This document shows, one piece after another, positions 30,878 through 41,931 of a DNA stretch of 53,933 nt (position 1 is the stretch's first letter; every line of letters starts with the position of its first letter). Source of the DNA: Phialocephala subalpina (lineage: Eukaryota; Ascomycota; Leotiomycetes; Helotiales; Mollisiaceae). The position numbers and the translations under genes were made by a program. The stretch covers positions 198,403 through 252,335 of the forward strand of contig FJOG01000055.1 in the NCBI GenBank assembly GCA_900073065.1, written 5' to 3'. The notes under the pieces are model-generated. The model was not told the origin of the DNA, made no database searches, and saw only the letters and a program-made list of their open reading frames with translations.

Positions 30878-31938
30878 ATGTCAGGCATCGAATTGATAGC
30901 AGTCCTGGGTGTGGCTGCCAGCGCCGCTCAGCTCATCGATTACAGCCTGAGAGTGATTGGGACAATATCAGAAATATATAGTCGAGTCGAGGACGCTCCA
31001 AAACGTGTCGTCCGGTATACCGCCCAAATAAACCAAATAATTGCTGCTTCCAAAGCTATAGAGGAATATCAAGACCTACACACGCTGCTTGTCGACACCC
31101 AACTACAAAATACGCTAGCGGAAATCAAACATCTGCACAAAGCTTTGGGGGCTATTCACAGAGACTACACTACAGGCTCGAGTAGGAAAAGGGTGTGGAA
31201 AGCAATTGTAGGCAGTAATGAGAAGCGTATACTGACGTCTTTCGAAAGATTGGAAAAGGAGAAAACCGCACTGATTCTCTGCATTACTGTTAATCATACC
31301 AAGAAATTACAGACAATCGGAGCAGGAGTTGAGATATTAGTAGAACGAGAGATGGCAGGAATGCCGAACGTTCGGAGTATAATCGATAAGATTAACGGTA
31401 AAGCTGAAAAAGAAACGGTTAGTCGAGACAATGATATTCAAAATTAACTTGCTTAAGGGTCTGACGTATCAGACGCAGAAGGAAAGCACCACCAACACCA
31501 AGATGAGTCCAGAAAATCAAATTGCAGAGCGGCCAACGTCGAGCTCACTTGTGCTTCGGGCACCCCTTGGCCCAGGTGCGTCAAGATTACAACTCTTCAT
31601 GTCCTCCAAGCCTGATGTTGCTGTTCTCAGATTCTGTAGCCAAGATCCCCAACCTCTATCAACCTCCGCCTACTGAGCCTAGCGGCCATTCTTATACCGA
31701 TCAGAAATCGAAAGGACGAGGTACTCAATTCAACGGCGATGTTGGAGCTGTTCGAGACACGAACAATTCGTACGTGGGATCGACCTCTACAGACAAAAGT
31801 CTTCAGGTCAACGGCAATCATAAAAGTTCAGGTATTCATGAACATAAAAGAGGGTGCGCAACAGGAGACTCTGTTCAGGTCAACGGGAATGTTGGGCCTG
31901 GAGTGACGAAGGCAGAACTGAAAGAATGGATGGAATAA
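30878..31938 (+). CDS. HeLo/SesA-like protein with C-terminal Q-x-N-G repeats (putative amyloid-controlled death protein)
   Basis: A 316-residue protein in three exons, 30878-31417, 31473-31575 and 31631-31938, with two 55-base introns that both have good branch sites. Residues 1 to about 180 are helical and start with a small-residue-rich hydrophobic segment (IELIAVLGVAASAAQLIDYS), resembling the SesA/HeLo-like N-terminal domains of fungal STAND receptors and HET-S-type proteins. After a Pro/Ser linker, residues 240-303 hold three repeats built around TQFNGDVG (Gln247), LQVNGNHK (Gln273) and VQVNGNVG (Gln297), spaced 26 and 24 residues apart and rich in Gly, Asn and Ser. HET-s itself has this order and length: a death-executing helical domain followed by short amyloid repeats. 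Such proteins are triggered by an NLR carrying the same motif; none is seen in this window. The domain order is seen; the function is inference. Confidence 0.75.
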
Positions 31939-32435
31939 GCAGTCAAATAATAGTATTAAGGGCTAAGTAGAATGTGGAAATTTAAAATGGATGTAGTAAA
32001 TAGAAAACGAGGGAAGGAACGTACTCGGATGTAGCATGTTTAGAGGCTATATGGTATGGTCTCAGCCGTTGAGGAGCGGATGGATGCACAGCGGTTGACT
32101 GTCAGCGAGGAATGAATCGTCATTTCTGCGGCGAAACACCAAGCTCAGGCCCTCGATAATAAGAGTGTGTCGTTTCACAAGTCGATGCCAATGGAACAAC
32201 TTCTATACCACGTGACATCTCTTCGAGAAGATTTCTCTGACGGAGTAGACACAAGAAGAAGTTGCCCGGGATACTCTGGCGGTGATGGCGATAGACAGGA
32301 GTTTTGGACTCAACATCCAAAAATGAACATTCAGGAATATTATCGAAAATTCGAATTTGGCTTTTATCTCACCTTCTGGATGAAGAATCTCTGCGATGCC
32401 TAGCCGACGATAATATCGACCAAAACAAATTCAAG
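31939..32435. other. Intergenic
   Basis: 497 bases without a recognised gene. Short open frames at 32120-32403 show no domain. The frame of the ferric-reductase-like relic is open back to 32304, but without conserved sequence. Confidence 0.5.
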
Positions 32436-32789
32436 ATGAATGCCATTGAATGGTACGCGACGGTCATCGCCGGGCTCTTCGCCGTGCTTTTAATCGTTCA
32501 ACCCCGCCGCTTCGCAACGACTTGTCTACACTCTCATATTCGCTATCACCTTCTGAAGCGCCTCATATATCCATTGCTTGTAAAGCGTCGATACTGGACG
32601 AGTGTTACGGTCCTGGAAGCTGGGATGCTCGCATTGTACGCCACAGCAAATGCCATAGCCCTCGGCGTGCCAGGTTCGTCGGATCTGATGCTCTGGTCTG
32701 GGATGCTGGCATCTGTGAACATGGTGCCGCCCTTTCTTGGAGGACGCACGAGCCTTTCTCGATTTTCACTGGAAGATGGACAGGGATAG
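32436..32789 (+). pseudogene. Truncated ferric-reductase-like membrane protein
   Basis: From the ATG at 32436 the frame encodes a first membrane helix (WYATVIAGLFAVLLIV), a basic loop, and helices including VTVLEAGMLALYATANAIAL and a SGMLASVNMVPPFLGGRTS segment. That order matches the N-terminus of fungal FRE-type ferric reductases, where a phrase like PLFFGGHTS precedes the ferric reductase core. The frame then loses similarity and stops at 32789 after 117 residues. The haem-binding core and the FAD/NADPH domains are absent downstream. I read it as a 5' remnant; an undetected intron leading to lost exons is less likely because the tRNA begins 280 bases later. Confidence 0.5.
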
Positions 32790-33047
32790 TAAGGCCCATT
32801 ATTAACGCAACAAGGGTAATAAAAGATGCGATTCCCGAGGGATGACTACTTTTTCGTCGCAAGGCTTCGTTGATTCAAAACTTAAAAAATATTGTAGGTA
32901 GAGGAGTTCGGCTCGGGAGGCGAAATATTTTCGCTTCACAGGGCAGTCAATCGGGCGCGCGCTAGTTCGCAAGCCTGGGAGCCACACAAGCTAGAATCAC
33001 AAATTGCGACAACAGAGCGAAAAAACCAAACACTTGTCAAAAAAACC

Positions 33048-33053
33048 AAAAAA
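33048..33053 (-). terminator. Pol III terminator of tRNA-Gln
   Basis: On the minus strand a run of six T (AAAAAA on the plus strand) follows the tRNA 3' end by about 15 bases, the normal RNA polymerase III stop. A second, longer T run lies further on at 33039-33045. Confidence 0.75.
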
Positions 33054-33068
33054 GAAGAACCCTGTGAA

Positions 33069-33140
33069 AGGTTCTACTGGGAATCGAACCCAGATCCCCG
33101 GAATCAAAATCCGATGTGCTAACCATTACACCATAGAACC
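33069..33140 (-). tRNA. tRNA-Gln (anticodon TTG)
   Basis: On the minus strand the sequence runs from GGTTCTATGGTGTAATGG to CCCAGTAGAACC and folds as a 72-base cloverleaf without intron. The acceptor stem GGTTCTA/TAGAACC pairs fully, the T arm carries GGTTCGATTCC (B box), and the anticodon loop TTTTGAT gives TTG, reading CAA glutamine codons. The D arm with TGTAATGGTTAGCA matches eukaryotic tRNA-Gln. The discriminator base is T. No sign of decay. Confidence 0.95.
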
Positions 33141-33822
33141 GCCGAAGCGGGATTGATTAATGAATTGGTGTGCCAACTCACGTTGAGATGCTGAAGTTCT
33201 GCTTATTTAAATCTATACTGCTATTTTGAGTCAATGTGAAGAACTTAAAAGTTCGGCCGAAGATTGGCTCGCTTCTCAATACTCCGAGTCACGTTTTCCC
33301 CCACCTTCTACAAACGTCAAACAGCCTGAATTGCTTCCCCCACACAACTCATCACCAATCGCCTGTTCTCTCCACAGCCCATTTTCTCACCCATTCTTGG
33401 AGCGTCCACTCATCTTCAGCTTACTGTTGCCCTTGTATGCAGCTCGTATGCAATTCCATCGAGCCATGCAGGGACCGCTTGTCCACTGCTCTGCCCACGG
33501 CATTGTCGGTCCCTTCCTGTTCCAGCAGTTACGAGCAAACCTTCGACTCTACCTCGGAGCCCAAGGGAAATTCACCCGATATCCGCGCAAGACGGACGGC
33601 AGCGGACTCGATCGACACTATGATGCCTCTCCCACTTATATGTGCTATACCGCCCCTCTCCCCTATAACCTGCTTGCACCCTAGGTATTTCTTTTTCTCC
33701 CCTCGTGAAAAGCAACGTCTACACCGCACGAACACTGTGCGCGAGATAAAAAGGTGCAAATCATGCCTGACCGATATTCCTCGTCATCCGATTGTTTGTA
33801 GGCCAGACCTGCCACGCTGGCA
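33141..33822. other. Promoter and 5' leader of the PH-domain gene
   Basis: 682 bases with long CT-rich stretches, as is common in fungal promoters and leaders. Two overlapping Pro/Ser-rich open frames (33226-33684, 33236-33856) reflect this composition. An ATG at about 33763 opens a 12-codon frame and could be an upstream ORF or an alternative first exon. Confidence 0.5.
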
Positions 33823-35394
33823 ATGGTTCAGGAGGAGAGCAGTGGCAGTCATGTAGCTGCCAGTGGTGCTATCTCGAGTGCGAGGCGACAATCGATCGAT
33901 ACCAGTCGGCAGAGTTCAGCACGACACTCAATGGACGAGTATTATCAGCGAGAGGGTATTTCCGAGCCTCCCGAGCCTCCTCCAAATTACGATGCTTTGC
34001 TCGAATCTCCTACATTGCGACGACGGTTCAATATCCAACCGAGAGAAGATGAAGGACGAGAGGTTCTGCCACAATATTCTTGCGAGATAAGCGTGCAGAG
34101 TGTGTTTCTGAAGAAGATGGAACTCGAAGGCGCTGTACACAAGGCTCAAGATAGGAATTGGTACAAGGTTCTGGCTACATTACAAGGAACTGCATTGTCA
34201 TTCTACAAATACCAGAAGCCAGGCATGTTCTCATCGGCGAGGGATGCAAGTGGAAAGAAGACTGGTCCGGATTTCCCTCCAGGACTGAAGCGTGGACAAT
34301 TCTTGCGGAGTTACAATCTTCAGCATGCAGACGTTGGCATTGCTGCTGATTATCTGAAGTGAGTGAATGGTTCCTTGTTTATTTTCCGGTGCATGAGAAA
34401 GGCAATTGCTCCTCAATTCAAAGAATGCGCCTCGCTTCTGATCACAAAGACACCAAGGCCAATACTGACTTCACCCAGGAAACGCTACGTAATCCGTGTC
34501 CGCGCCGAAGCCGACCAATTCCTCCTCTCGTGTCACAAAATCGAGACCTTCGTCCTATGGCTCCAATCCCTGTTCGCAGCAATCGACCTCGCTCCACCCC
34601 TCGACGATCGAGAGATCCCACGAGACTTGAGCATACCTAGACGAACCCGCCGTCGAGTAGCAAGAGCAGGCTTTAGCGATGCTCCAGCCAACACAGCTCT
34701 GGTACAAGAGCAGGAGGAGATAATTTCCACACAATTTCCCAGCTTGACTGTTGCAGAAACACAAGCTTCAGGTTCGGGAGCTGAGGTGTCGAGACCTGCA
34801 ACTATAGCGGATCAAGATGACATGATTGAGGAACTGGAATCGATTTCTAGCTCTCCGGCCATCTCAAGACCTGCCTCCCCTCCTTCAGCTTCACCCAGCA
34901 CAACAGACTCCAGCCCAACAACCACGTCCTCATCCCTCCCCTCCACAACCCCTTCGACGCCCAACCCCACCTCAACTTCAACAAACCCTCCACCACGCTC
35001 CTCACTCCTCTCTCGCGCTCGGCACGCAATGTCCTCCTCCCCTTATCTCTCTTCAACCACCCCAAACGCCCCTAACCCAAACATAACCAGCGACGGTAAA
35101 TGGCGACCCCAACACCAATGGACACATTTCTACGACATGATGTACGCTAAACGCTGCATGGCGGTATTGACGCATCGGAGTCCGAGAAAGAGTAATTTTG
35201 TCGTTATGAAGGGGAAGAGGTGGGTTGTTGATTGGGCTACTGGAAAACTTGAGAGGGAGGGGCCTCCGGATTATGGGGAGGTTGTTGGTGCGGAGCGGGT
35301 TGAGAGGAGTCAGAGGTCGATGGCTGGGAGAATTGGAGGGAAAGCTGGGGACCAGGAAGGGGTGATGGTTGTGCAGAGGGAGGTGAGGGTCTAG
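33823..35394 (+). CDS. PH-domain protein
   Basis: A 483-residue protein in two exons, 33823-34358 and 34479-35394, joined by a 120-base intron that falls within the pleckstrin-homology domain. The PH-like part covers about residues 85-235: FLKKMELEGAVHKAQDRNW, a WYKVLATLQGTALSFYK strand pair, YNLQHADVGIAADY, and after the intron YVIRVRAEADQFLLSC with ETFVLWLQSLFAAIDLAPPLD as the closing helix. The rest is a disordered Ser/Thr/Pro-rich tail, then a final conserved-looking stretch (HFYDMMYAKRCMAVLTHR). PH domains bind phosphoinositides or proteins at membranes; this one is an uncharacterised fungal type. The start at 33823 is the simplest choice. Confidence 0.8.
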
Positions 35395-36330
35395 GCTGGT
35401 GCTGAGGCTTGAAACTGATCCTTGTGTGGGGAAGATAGAGGATAGAGGAGCACCTTGCAAATTAGGATGGAGTTCTTTTTGGTAAACTAGCATGGCGTGG
35501 GTACCAGCATTGGATTTCGGGTTGGGCTTTGTATTCTAGGATAGAGAATAAAATGCACTGGATTTGCTATAGTTTTTCCTGGCATAAGTGAACGGGAGGC
35601 CTCGCTTGGGAAAGGGGCGTTGGCTTAGCAAATGGAACTCTCATAGTATCACAGTCAAGGCAGCCATCGTGTAAACATACGCTAGGAGTTTTCCGGAAAG
35701 AGACTACTTGACTTCGTTTCTTTCTTTCTCTCTCGTTGCATTCAATTCATGATCAGCAACTCTGCAGTTTTCAAGATCATAAAACGTCTATGTAATTACA
35801 CGAAGCCCACTGTCCTTGACTTCTTTCCTTCCCACTTCCAATCGTAGAGTCTAACATAGCAGGGGGGATATCTACTGCTTATTTCTCGAATGAGGAGGCA
35901 CAAACTTGCCAGCCGCACCAGAAGGCCTAAGACTATTGCCCGATACAGCAGCATCACGTCTCTCTCTCCTCCTCATCTATTCCAGACCTCCCACGTAACA
36001 GCAGTGCTCCACCAATATGATCCAGCAGCAGCCTTGTCCATTGGCCGGTGTGATTCCCATTTCTCAAGCAGCATCGACAACCGTAACCTCAGTCCGAGCT
36101 TCCCACTCCACCGTATCGCTGTACAATACTCCAACAGTCCTTCCCAACCAATCCATAGAATTCCATAAAATGGTTTTCCCTTCATTCCCCATCGTATATC
36201 ATTGCCTTGTCATAATGCATCTCTTGCCCAACAAGGTCCTCTCTTCCTTCGTCAATAGCAATTCGACACGCTCTCTGTCCTTGTGGCCCCCGTAGCCGTC
36301 TAATTACTCCTGTCCATGTATCTAGAATCC
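35395..36330. other. Tail-to-tail intergenic region
   Basis: 936 bases between the 3' ends of the PH gene and the Nnf1 gene. Open frames at 35890-36295 on both strands show no domain. No RNA gene or repeat noted. Confidence 0.55.
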
Positions 36331-37087
36331 TCACGACTCCATCTTCATCAAAACCTCCCCCACCTCCCTCCCCTCACTACTAAGTTCCCCAACCTTCTCC
36401 TGAAGGCGTTCTCCAGCATTATCCAAGTCCCCACCTGCCTGTTCGACTAACTTCAACAACCTCTCAATCTCCTCTCGTTGCGCTCTAATATCCTGGATCA
36501 AATTTGCATTCATCGATTGTTGGGTTTGAAGTCGTGCATTTAGCTGGCTGTTTTGCGCTATATGCAACGGCAACGTATGGCTGTGGATCAATGGGGTTGG
36601 TGGTAACGTATGAGGCCTTCACAAGTATCTCATTAGCATTTTTGGTTTAAAGGCTGAGGTGCGAGGAGTGAGAAGTAAGTGAGGGAAAGAAGACTTACGG
36701 AATCGGCGCCTCTGCTTCTATTTCCCCCTCGATTGCTCGAGCTTTCCGTTTCTTGGCGTCTGAAATAAGATCATCGAGAGAATTCAACCGTTCCACAACG
36801 CCCCTCTCCTGCAATATCATCTCAAACTCCTCTCTAGCGAAATCTCCCAGGCGCGAAATCATGCCCGAATGCATTCCTTGTAAAGCTTGCGAGGCTTGGA
36901 CGGAGATCTGCGGGAAACAGGATGAGAATGAGGTGTAGGAGATGGATTTCAATGTATTGTCTAAGGCTTTGTTGTAGAGGTCTTGGAAGGCGAGGGCGCG
37001 GGGGCCGGGGGTGTGGGAGGTTGGTGGTTGGGGAGGAGGAGAGGGGGATGCGTCGCGATTTGTTTCTGAGGGTGTTGCGGATGGCAT
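36331..37087 (-). CDS. nnf1: Kinetochore protein Nnf1 (MIND/Mis12 complex subunit)
   Basis: A 224-residue nuclear protein in two exons, 36699-37087 and 36331-36616, joined by an 82-base intron with a GTAAGT donor. After a Pro/Ser-rich N-terminus the Nnf1 domain shows the family pattern: ALDNTLKSISYTSFSSCFP, then QALQGMHSGMISRLGDFARE with EEFEMILQERGVVERLNSLDDLI. The second exon encodes a long coiled coil (IRAQREEIERLLKLVEQAGGD). Nnf1 is one of four subunits of the Mis12/MIND complex that links inner centromere proteins to the Ndc80 complex during chromosome segregation. Length is normal. It should be an essential, single-copy housekeeping gene, in contrast to the accessory genes further left. 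Confidence 0.88.
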
Positions 37088-37892
37088 TATGTCGTGGTTG
37101 TGTTTGGCAGATATAGGATTGAAGTCGTGAAGTTGTTAGGAAGTTGTGTGCGATTGTTGGGAGGAGAGGAAATATGGCTGCGAGGGAGAAACTGGTGTTG
37201 AGAAATTAGAAGAGGAAGTTTGTTTACGCGATGTTGGACGCGACGAGGCTTTCGGCTCGGCATTTTGAGCCTTGCGATTGAGGACGAAATAATTAAATCA
37301 CGACGACATCAAATTTCAGGATTGATTGGATTGGTTCAGGGCTCAATCAGATGATAGATTGCATGTATAAGTGGTCTAAGAATTGATGGGAGAATTGTTG
37401 ATTGAGAAGTGCGGTAGGTATCTGTTGATGAAGTGGTCTTCGTCACGTGCGGACGATGAGGCCAATGTTCGAGCGAGGGGGGAGGAGAGTGGTCATCGGG
37501 TACCTTTGGAAGTTGGCCATTTCCGTTGGGCATACAGTATTCAGCAATGGACGTGTTCTAGAAGCAGGCATAGCAGCTGCAGAGAACCACCCTGTCAAGT
37601 CACAACCATCGGAACTTCATGCAGTACGAACATTTTCATTACAATCTCAAAAAGGTATATGCATCCATTCCTCATCATAGCCATTCATGATCTTATCTCC
37701 ATATATTCGAAGACAACATCATACATGCCTCCAATGCCCAACACATTATGCAAGTATCCAGGACATTGTATCCTATTTTACATCCTAGAACGCCCGCTCC
37801 GTAGAGAACCCAATTCACATCACATCCAACATCTCATCTCATTCCGTATATCATAACTCCACCAATCAACTCGACTTCGCCTTGTGGTCTCG
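37088..37892. other. Intergenic: Nnf1 promoter and 3' flank of the b561-like gene
   Basis: 805 bases without a recognised gene; open frames at 37383-37856 have no domain. Both flanking genes are on the minus strand. Confidence 0.5.
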
Positions 37893-40422
37893 TCAAGTAA
37901 AATCCACCGTCCCCGTCCCACCACCAGGATGATTCCTAGCATTCCGCTCTAACCTCCTCCTCCTTCTCCTCTCCGCCGCAGCCTCAGCTCCATCCCCTTG
38001 ACTAGCATCCGGACTCATCGCAGACCACGTAGCATGACTCTCAGGACTATTCACACTCGATGCTCCAACCGTTCCACTTGCGCCTGCTTCTCCCGGTCTC
38101 CCGCTATAATACGCAGAATCTTTCGGTCTTCTCCCTCCCGCGAAAGCTGGGTTCGGAGGACTCAAAGGCTCCATAACTGGTGGTGGTGGTGGTGGTGGTG
38201 GAGGCGGAACGGAAGTCTCTGCTCTTCTTTCAGCATCTCGCTCATCGCGACGATATCTCCGTCTGGAAGCCCCGGTATCGGTTCCACTCAAACTACTCAG
38301 CGAATCTGCTCTCCTCCTATGTCGTTCCGAGCGTCTAGCTTCTCGTTCAGCAGCCGCTTCTTGTTCTGTCAATCGTCGTAACGTGACATGTCGGTCTTTA
38401 TCATCATGGACTTTAACTTTGACGCTCACGGGCGGACTGGCTACATTTGAGCCTTCGTGTCGGGACTGAGATCTCTGTCTTCGACGCTCTTCTTCTGCTG
38501 CTAGTGTGGCTGCTGCGCCGACTGCGGCTGCCATCGCTGCTTCACCTTCTCGACGACGGCGCTCGGAATGCCGTCTATGAGGATGCCCACCTGGTGACAT
38601 GTAAGATTCGCTGCCTGATTCTGGGTGCAGAATACCTTGGGGATCATGGGGAGCTGGGGGCATGGACACGGGTTCGGTGCTATGCGTGATGTCGTGTCGG
38701 GACTGCGGTTGATTTATCGCTGCTCCGGCTGCGGCTCCTGCTCCGAAACCTGCTGGCACCGGTGGGATTCCTCCAGGTCGAATATCGTGGGGGTTGTCAA
38801 TCACGGATGAGAGGTCTGAGGATTGTGTTCTGGATCCTCGTCGTCCGTGTCTACTGGCTGGGAACCCATCTCCTGTCAGTCGTTGAGGCCTTTGTCCTCT
38901 TCGAGCACGTCTTTCTTCCTCGATTCTCTCATCTTCGATGCGGGCTAAACGATCTTCTTCCTTTCTGTCTCGTCTGTCCTTCATCTTCTTGGCGAACCAA
39001 CCAACACCTAACCCGGCCAAGAGACCATTTCGTACTTTGTGTGTTGATTGAGGTCGTCTTGATGGCGACAGTGTTGATTCGTAGTCATAGTAACTATCTG
39101 AGTCGTAGGAATCTCGTCGAGCTCCTGGACGAACTGGTCTAGGTGTTACTGGTCGTGGTGTAGCAGCACTCATAGCTGCTGCCGCCAAAACTGGATCTCC
39201 TGGTCCCGGGAGAATTGGACGATTCGTACGACCTTCTTCCATTCGATGAACCTCGACACTCTCCGTACTATCACTATCGCGTCGTCGTCTGTCATGTCGT
39301 CGCGATGGCGTATCTGGTGCGACTGAAGAATATGTATCCTCCTCTCGTCTTCGCTTTCGACCATCATACCAACTCTTCGCTAGACCCGCAGCGCCTAGAA
39401 CTGCTGCTCCCTTCAGCAACTTGTCCATCATCCCACCGCCTTCGTCCTTTCGTCTTCGTGAATCGTACTTCTCTTCCTCGATATAGCTTCCACTTCCCCT
39501 CCGGCTCGGTATCACCTCCACTCGACTTCTGCTTCGGCTTCTGCTTCGATTCCGATTCTTCCTTGCACTCAACAACGCAGCAGCTCCCGCACCAGCAGCT
39601 AACGGGCCGAACAACCCACCAAACCTACTCGGCTTCCTATCCTCAATCACCGTCCCTCCATGGCTACTTGCCCTCAACCCCGTATCAATCGGAATCTGAA
39701 CCCTATAACTCAAGATAAAAAACAACACTAACAAAAAGAACATCCACAACGCATAAAGTATAAACGTCCACTTCGGACTCCCATAAAGCGTCAACCCCAA
39801 CGGCACCTGCGCAAAGGCCAGTAAAGCCGTAGCTCGACCTAACCATTGATGGAGTACTTTTTTGACGGTTTTCCTCCTCACTCGTCCTTTCTCTCGTCCA
39901 TACATCCACCATCCCGTTATTGCTTGCCAAAGCACCAGAACATAGATCGCTAGCCCGATGCCATGGTGTGGATTCGTGAGACTGCGTTCAGGACCAACCG
40001 CAAACCAACCAAGTGTGAAAACGACCGTTGTGAGTGCGACAGTCAGGATCTGGAGATAGATATGCATTCGCATAGCCCAGTGCTCAGAGCGGCCGTAGAA
40101 AGCGCGGATGAGGATCGCGGAGGGTACGATGAAGAGAAATGTTATTACGGCGACGATTCCGTGTCCTTTGATTAATTGGTGATATTGTGGGAGGCCTGCG
40201 AATCTGTTTCCCATGCCTTTTCACTCCTGTCAGCTTTCCGCCAAAGTTTGGATTTCAGATGGGAGAGGTACCATTATATCTCATCGTCTCAAAATTCAAG
40301 CCCACCAGATTCGGCAGAAGGAAATCGTTCCGAGTAGCATCCCATGTTCCATCTCCTACATACATGGTGTTCGACGAGTATGTGCTGCTGCCAGCTGGTG
40401 AGAGATTATCTTGAGGCGCCAT
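37893..40422 (-). CDS. Cytochrome b561-like membrane protein with long charged tail
   Basis: An 824-residue protein in two exons, 40272-40422 and 37893-40216, with a 55-base intron. Residues 1-60 carry a conserved fungal preface (VGDGTWDATRNDFLLPN, NGMGNRFAGLPQYHQL). Five or so membrane helices follow to about residue 220. Four regularly placed histidines (His69 in KGHG, His102 in RMHI, His135 in PHHG, His173 in VLHQWLGR) match the haem ligands of cytochrome b561/FRRS1-type domains, which move electrons across membranes to ferric iron or ascorbate radicals. No N-terminal DOMON domain is present. From about residue 230 the protein is a low-complexity Arg/Ser/Glu/Asp-rich cytosolic tail of nearly 600 residues with a run of ten prolines. 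The tail has no recognised domain. Confidence 0.82.
38178..38201. repeat. TGG microsatellite, eight units
   Basis: Eight TGG units on the plus strand encode, on the minus strand, most of a ten-proline run in the tail of the b561-like protein. Length variation would keep the frame. Confidence 0.85.
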
Positions 40423-41931
40423 GTCGACGACGGCGGTGCGCCGCCGGGGCTCTGCAGACCCTCAGTTCGTAGGTATGATCGGTATCGATATTTCGCCCGT
40501 ATGGATGGTATCGAGGAATGCGGATAGATAGCAAGCTTCGAGGAATGCTTCAGCCCTATGCTCGTGTGTTGAAGAAAAGTTCACCGCTGAATCGTAAGGT
40601 TGTTCGTTATCGGACGGTAAACAATGCTTATCGCTGTGCTGTTCACCCGGCGATGACCCCGCTGCAAAAGAATGTTGTGGGATATTCTTGTATCTGGGAG
40701 TATCTGGGAGAAGAGGAAGATAGTGAGTGTATCAAGGAATCTTTAGTGATTCTTGGGTGAGCTCGAGATCAGCTAGGTAGATACAGCGCAAGGGTGGGTC
40801 GCCCAGCTGTGGTGCGTTCGTTGGTTCGCGGGGTGATTTGTTGTGGCCAATTGGAAGGCCTGGCTCACTGGGCAACCACAAGCGATGAAAATCTACAAGG
40901 GTTCTTTTGTTTGCAACCAGGTTCGAGGGACAGTGATGCAGAGATCCGGAGAGATGCTGTGATGATGGGAGATCGAAAAAGGAGATCTGAGATGTTCAAG
41001 GCAAATGATGATTAACAGACTGTCTCGTTGTCCATGATTTGGAGCTTCAAAATCAAAGACTTGGCACGTGTTGTGCATCACCGACAGCACACACAGCTTC
41101 GAGGAACTACGCTCCGATGGGTCTAAGACTAACAGGATCTTCCCGTTGCTTAAAGGATGCAGCTATTCGGATGTTTACATCAATCTCGTAGCCATAGGTA
41201 GGTCGAGGGCTTCCAGCTCTCAAACTCGACGACTCACGACGCTGTGTCTCGATCACAACATCACTTTAGTAGGCTGTGCAATATGCATATTCCCGGACTC
41301 GGCCAGCCTCATTCTCGTTGCCTCCTCATCTCATACTCCCGTATCGGTGCCACTTCTCAAAAAGCATATTCTCCTCCAATATGAGACAAGAAACAAGAAA
41401 TATCCCCAAAAATTACAAACCCAAAGCTAACGATACACCAGGTGCACGGTACGTACCTACACAGGTAAAACAGAGAATACTTCTTACCATGTGCCTTCTT
41501 TCAAGTAAAAGGCCATCGATTTCAACTGTCACGATTTGCTCTCGATGAGCGAAACGCCCTCAATGCCCATTACAAGACCACTCCCATCCGTACACACGTG
41601 ATGATGCTCCCCTATATCCGACCCCGCGAATCATGGTTGAGCTCAGATGCTTTGCTCCAAGCAAGAGTCAAATCCCGATGGGACATGTTGCGTTCTTATT
41701 AGACTTCAATAGCAAAATTCAAATACCGTTTCCAAACAACGACGGACGAGCGGATTCCTGAGGATTCTCTTGGTCTTCCGGATGAGCGGACTGAGACAGA
41801 TATAAGTAGGTGATATCTTGCGTCCTCATCAAGAAGCCGCCTCATTCAGATATCAACCCTTCATACATCTCAAGCAACAGCGTTACTTCTCCTTCACCAA
41901 CCTACTTCCAAAATCTCAACATCTCACCACC
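40423..41931. other. Divergent intergenic region
   Basis: 1.5 kb between divergent start codons of the b561-like and DJ-1-like genes. Open frames at 40518-41548 lack domains. A TATA-like element for the DJ-1 gene is at 41801. No RNA gene seen. Confidence 0.5.
41801..41806 (+). promoter_or_regulatory. TATA-like element of the DJ-1/PfpI gene
   Basis: TATAAG lies 131 bases before the start codon at 41932, followed by a leader rich in C and A, typical of fungal transcripts. Confidence 0.4.

Noticed and set aside
30346..30888. 180-codon minus-strand open frame in front of the HeLo-like gene
   Set aside because: Three other frames overlap it, no motif is present, and it occupies the divergent promoter region.
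33069..33140. Reading the tRNA as a tRNA-like repeat or SINE fragment
   Set aside because: The cloverleaf is complete, has intact A and B boxes and a proper Pol III terminator, with no tail or target-site duplication.
33226..33856. Pro/Ser-rich open frames before the PH gene
   Set aside because: They reflect CT-rich leader sequence, and two overlapping frames are equally open.
41818..41931. N-terminal extension of the DJ-1/PfpI protein resembling a targeting peptide
   Set aside because: The extension begins with TTG and has no ATG; the first ATG is at 41932, directly before the conserved strand.
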